Assembly (NCBI GenBank): GCA_001508335.1
Contig: LGFX01000013.1
Span: forward strand, 1-46,990
Source of the DNA: a candidate division TA06 bacterium 32_111
GTDB taxonomy: Bacteria > Hydrothermota > 32-111
Reading direction: 5' to 3'
DNA length: 46,990 nt
Under the pieces are notes generated by a model, which worked only from the letters and a program-made list of their open reading frames with translations, did not search any database and had not been told where the DNA came from. Of this stretch, positions 45,436 through 46,990 are shown piece after piece. The position numbers and the translations under genes were made by a program. Positions within the stretch are counted from its first letter, which is position 1, and every line of letters begins with the position of its first letter.

Positions 45436-46223
45436 TTAACTTCAACTAAGTTGTAAAGGAGTTTGTCTCTGTTTGTCAAAAGGAACTCTCTTCTATTTTT
45501 TTCATCGTAAAATTTTAACTTGAACCTTTTAAAATATTTAGATTTTATGTATTCATCTGAAGGTATCTTGTAAACCCTGTATCCGAATAGAGCATCACTG
45601 TTAGCAAGAAAAACATAGTAAAACCCATCATCCTCATAAAAATTCTTTTCACCTGTTTTAAAGTCAAAAGCAGAATCATTTTCATCTATGTGTTGTTCTA
45701 TGTATTCTGTGAATTCGTTCAAAAAACTCTTTTCAACACTTTTACCATTCCATTCTTTAAAAATTTTTTTTGAATGTAGATACCTTTCCCTCTGAATAAA
45801 GTTGGAATCGAATTTTATTTTTTCTATAAGAAGGTTTTTAACAACAAAAGGTCTTTTCAAAAAATCAAAGATCTCTTTCTCTGTAAAACTATTTTTCAAA
45901 CTCTCAAAATCCAAATTTAAATCACTTTTATGTATGTTAAAATAAAAATTTATGCTTTTATCCGACACATCCAGTCCCTCATCTTTTGCAATCTTGAAAA
46001 ATACTATATCTTTTATCGTTTCATCAACAACGTCGCAATCTAAAACTTTATCAATCGAATTTACCCTTTTATAAAACTCTTTGTATCTTAAAATATAGTC
46101 AAAAGAAACCTTTTTTTCATCGAGAGAGAATACTGTTCGACTTTGATACTTTAAATATGTAAAATAAACTGAAAAAAGAAGTAAGATCAAAATAAATGAA
46201 AGCAGAAGAACTTTCCTTTTCAT
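45432..46223 (-). CDS. membrane-anchored protein with SurA-N-like region, no PPIase domain
   Basis: The protein has 263 residues. An N-terminal membrane helix (about 5-25) is followed by a helical region resembling the SurA/PrsA N-terminal chaperone segment (KKVSFDYILRYKEFY .. VVDETIKDIVFFKIAKDEGLDVSDKSINFYF). No parvulin domain follows. The last part is rich in aromatic and charged residues and unrecognised. A periplasmic chaperone or folding factor is possible but not shown. It overlaps both neighbours by four bases. Confidence 0.55.
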   Translation of the reverse strand: MKRKVLLLSFILILLLFSVYFTYLKYQSRTVFSLDEKKVSFDYILRYKEFYKRVNSIDKVLDCDVVDETIKDIVFFKIAKDEGLDVSDKSINFYFNIHKSDLNLDFESLKNSFTEKEIFDFLKRPFVVKNLLIEKIKFDSNFIQRERYLHSKKIFKEWNGKSVEKSFLNEFTEYIEQHIDENDSAFDFKTGEKNFYEDDGFYYVFLANSDALFGYRVYKIPSDEYIKSKYFKRFKLKFYDEKNRREFLLTNRDKLLYNLVEVK

Positions 46224-46741
46224 AGAAGAGTGATATTTTCCTTTATAACTTCATTTAAAATTATCAGATATGAAGGGTGGACATTATTTTTATATGTTTC
46301 AGAGTGGTGTGGAACAAAACCCTCATCGTTATACTTTTTTAAAAGGTTTTTTATTATTTCAATGTTGTAACCGTTTAATTGGGAAAGGAGAATATTTATC
46401 TTTTGCTCTTCTATAGGTAGAATGTATTCATCGGAGTAAAAATCAAAATTCTGTAAGAAAAGTTCTGCGAGTAACTTTGCGGATTTGTATTTTCTTAAAA
46501 AAGGTGTTATGTGAACTCTCGAACACTTTTCAGATATCTGTTGGAATATCTCCTGTGATCTTACAAGTTGATGGTTCTGAAGGTATTCATTTTTTATCCT
46601 TTCTCCTATATATTTTATATCTGGCCTTTCCCTTAAAATATGGAAAGGCCCCGAATGTGCCTGTATTATAAATTTTGCTATATCAACTTCCTCTATAAAA
46701 TTTTTGTACAGAGCGATTTCATCGTTAAGATAATTGTGCAT
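46220..46741 (-). CDS. hypothetical protein, mostly helical
   Basis: The protein has 173 residues from ATG 46741, which overlaps the upstream stop as TGATG; a TTG at 46744 is an alternative start. GAGG lies a few bases upstream. I do not recognise the family. It has no signal peptide and no membrane helix, and it looks helical, with several His (QAHSGPFH, VPHHSE) and many Leu/Ile. The overlap with both neighbours indicates co-translation with the SurA-N-like gene. Confidence 0.6.
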   Translation of the reverse strand: MHNYLNDEIALYKNFIEEVDIAKFIIQAHSGPFHILRERPDIKYIGERIKNEYLQNHQLVRSQEIFQQISEKCSRVHITPFLRKYKSAKLLAELFLQNFDFYSDEYILPIEEQKINILLSQLNGYNIEIIKNLLKKYNDEGFVPHHSETYKNNVHPSYLIILNEVIKENITLL

Positions 46742-46990
46742 CAATAAACCTCTTTCCAGCCTATAAGTTTGTAAAATCTTAGGTGCTGCTCAACAGTCTG
46801 GGTCAAAGCATCCTTAGAATACAAAAAGAACATCCTTTTGTTTCCAGATGTGTGTATGTTATCTATATACCCTTTCACCATCATAGCCCCAAGAACCCAG
46901 AAGTCATAGTTACCACCAGGTGTTGATGTTTCAAGAAGATCCCCTTGAATGTAAAGAAGCCCTTTATGCTGAAAATTCCTTGATCCTGCT
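46741..46990 (-). CDS. C-terminal 82 residues of an unrecognised protein (runs off the window)
   Basis: A minus-strand frame is open from the window end to TGA 46743-46741 and looks coding: GLLYIQGDLLETSTPGGNYD, FWVLGAMMVKGYIDNIHTS, MFFLYSKDALTQTVEQ and a tail GWKEVY. The glycine-rich GLLYIQG..VLGAMMVKGY pattern vaguely recalls C-terminal beta-helix parts of pilus-associated or polymer-binding envelope proteins, but I cannot name a family. It overlaps the next gene by one base (TGATG), so all four minus-strand genes at this edge form one unit. Confidence 0.6.
   Translation of the reverse strand, partial: AGSRNFQHKGLLYIQGDLLETSTPGGNYDFWVLGAMMVKGYIDNIHTSGNKRMFFLYSKDALTQTVEQHLRFYKLIGWKEVY

Noticed and set aside
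1-46990. Defence island, CRISPR array, prophage, integron or transposon
   Set aside because: No nuclease, methylase, integrase or transposase gene, no direct repeat array and no foreign-looking base composition is seen; gene content is housekeeping throughout.

Overview
The window is a dense, AT-rich stretch of bacterial chromosome made almost entirely of housekeeping genes. I see no insertion sequence, prophage, CRISPR array, tRNA or rRNA. The host is a diderm: BamA, a Skp/OmpH-like chaperone, a LolA-like protein, a SurA-like protein and a complete MlaE-MlaF-MlaD set are all present. Arginine is written almost only as AGA/AGG and isoleucine often as ATA, and the proteins are rich in Lys and Glu. 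That pattern is common in low-GC thermophiles and in several uncultured candidate phyla. I cannot place the organism to phylum. A WOR-3-like or other FCB-side candidate lineage is only a guess. Intergenic space is minimal and most neighbours overlap by 4 to 20 bases (ATGA, TTGA, TGATG).

Layout. (1) 1-600: the 3' end of an unrecognised gene with a thioredoxin-like tail, then a weak terminator and a promoter. (2) About 697-20315, plus strand, one long run: clpC, bamA, skp-like, fabZ, cysS, rsmB, two kinase-less PASTA membrane proteins, rpe, guaA, a HAD phosphatase, an rmlD-like reductase, mtaB, miaB, a SPOR protein and mutS. (3) 20312-24821, minus strand: pepF-like M3 peptidase, ftsK and a LolA-like gene, convergent with mutS. 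(4) 24873-28805, plus strand, divergent from pepF: recF, mntP, ogt, typA. (5) 28877-44574, plus strand: a secreted DJ-1-like protein, dtd, yicC, gmk, rpoZ, coaBC, family-4 UDG, dnaB, mlaE, mlaF, mlaD, radA, recJ, pgeF, an NptA-type Na/Pi transporter, hisC and ptb. (6) 44539 to the end, minus strand: a FemAB/GNAT-like protein, a SurA-N-like membrane protein, an unknown protein and the C-terminus of a gene running out of the window.

The genes cover outer-membrane biogenesis (BamA, Skp-like, LolA-like, Mla, SurA-like), translation and tRNA/rRNA modification (CysS, RsmB, MtaB, MiaB, TypA, Dtd), nucleotide and cofactor synthesis (GuaA, Gmk, CoaBC), and DNA replication, repair and segregation (MutS, RecF, RecJ, RadA, UDG, Ogt, DnaB, FtsK).

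I did not find a clear new multi-gene system. The observations most worth following are: promoters placed so close to SD-less start codons that the mRNAs should be leaderless (ftsK, the 28877 gene and probably recF); a Skp domain fused to a TolB/CsgG-like domain; a pair of kinase-less PASTA proteins between rsmB and rpe, the place of a PASTA kinase in Firmicutes; a secreted DJ-1-like protein without the catalytic Cys; and two possible reading-frame lesions at the left edge, a nonsense codon at 547 and the start of clpC.
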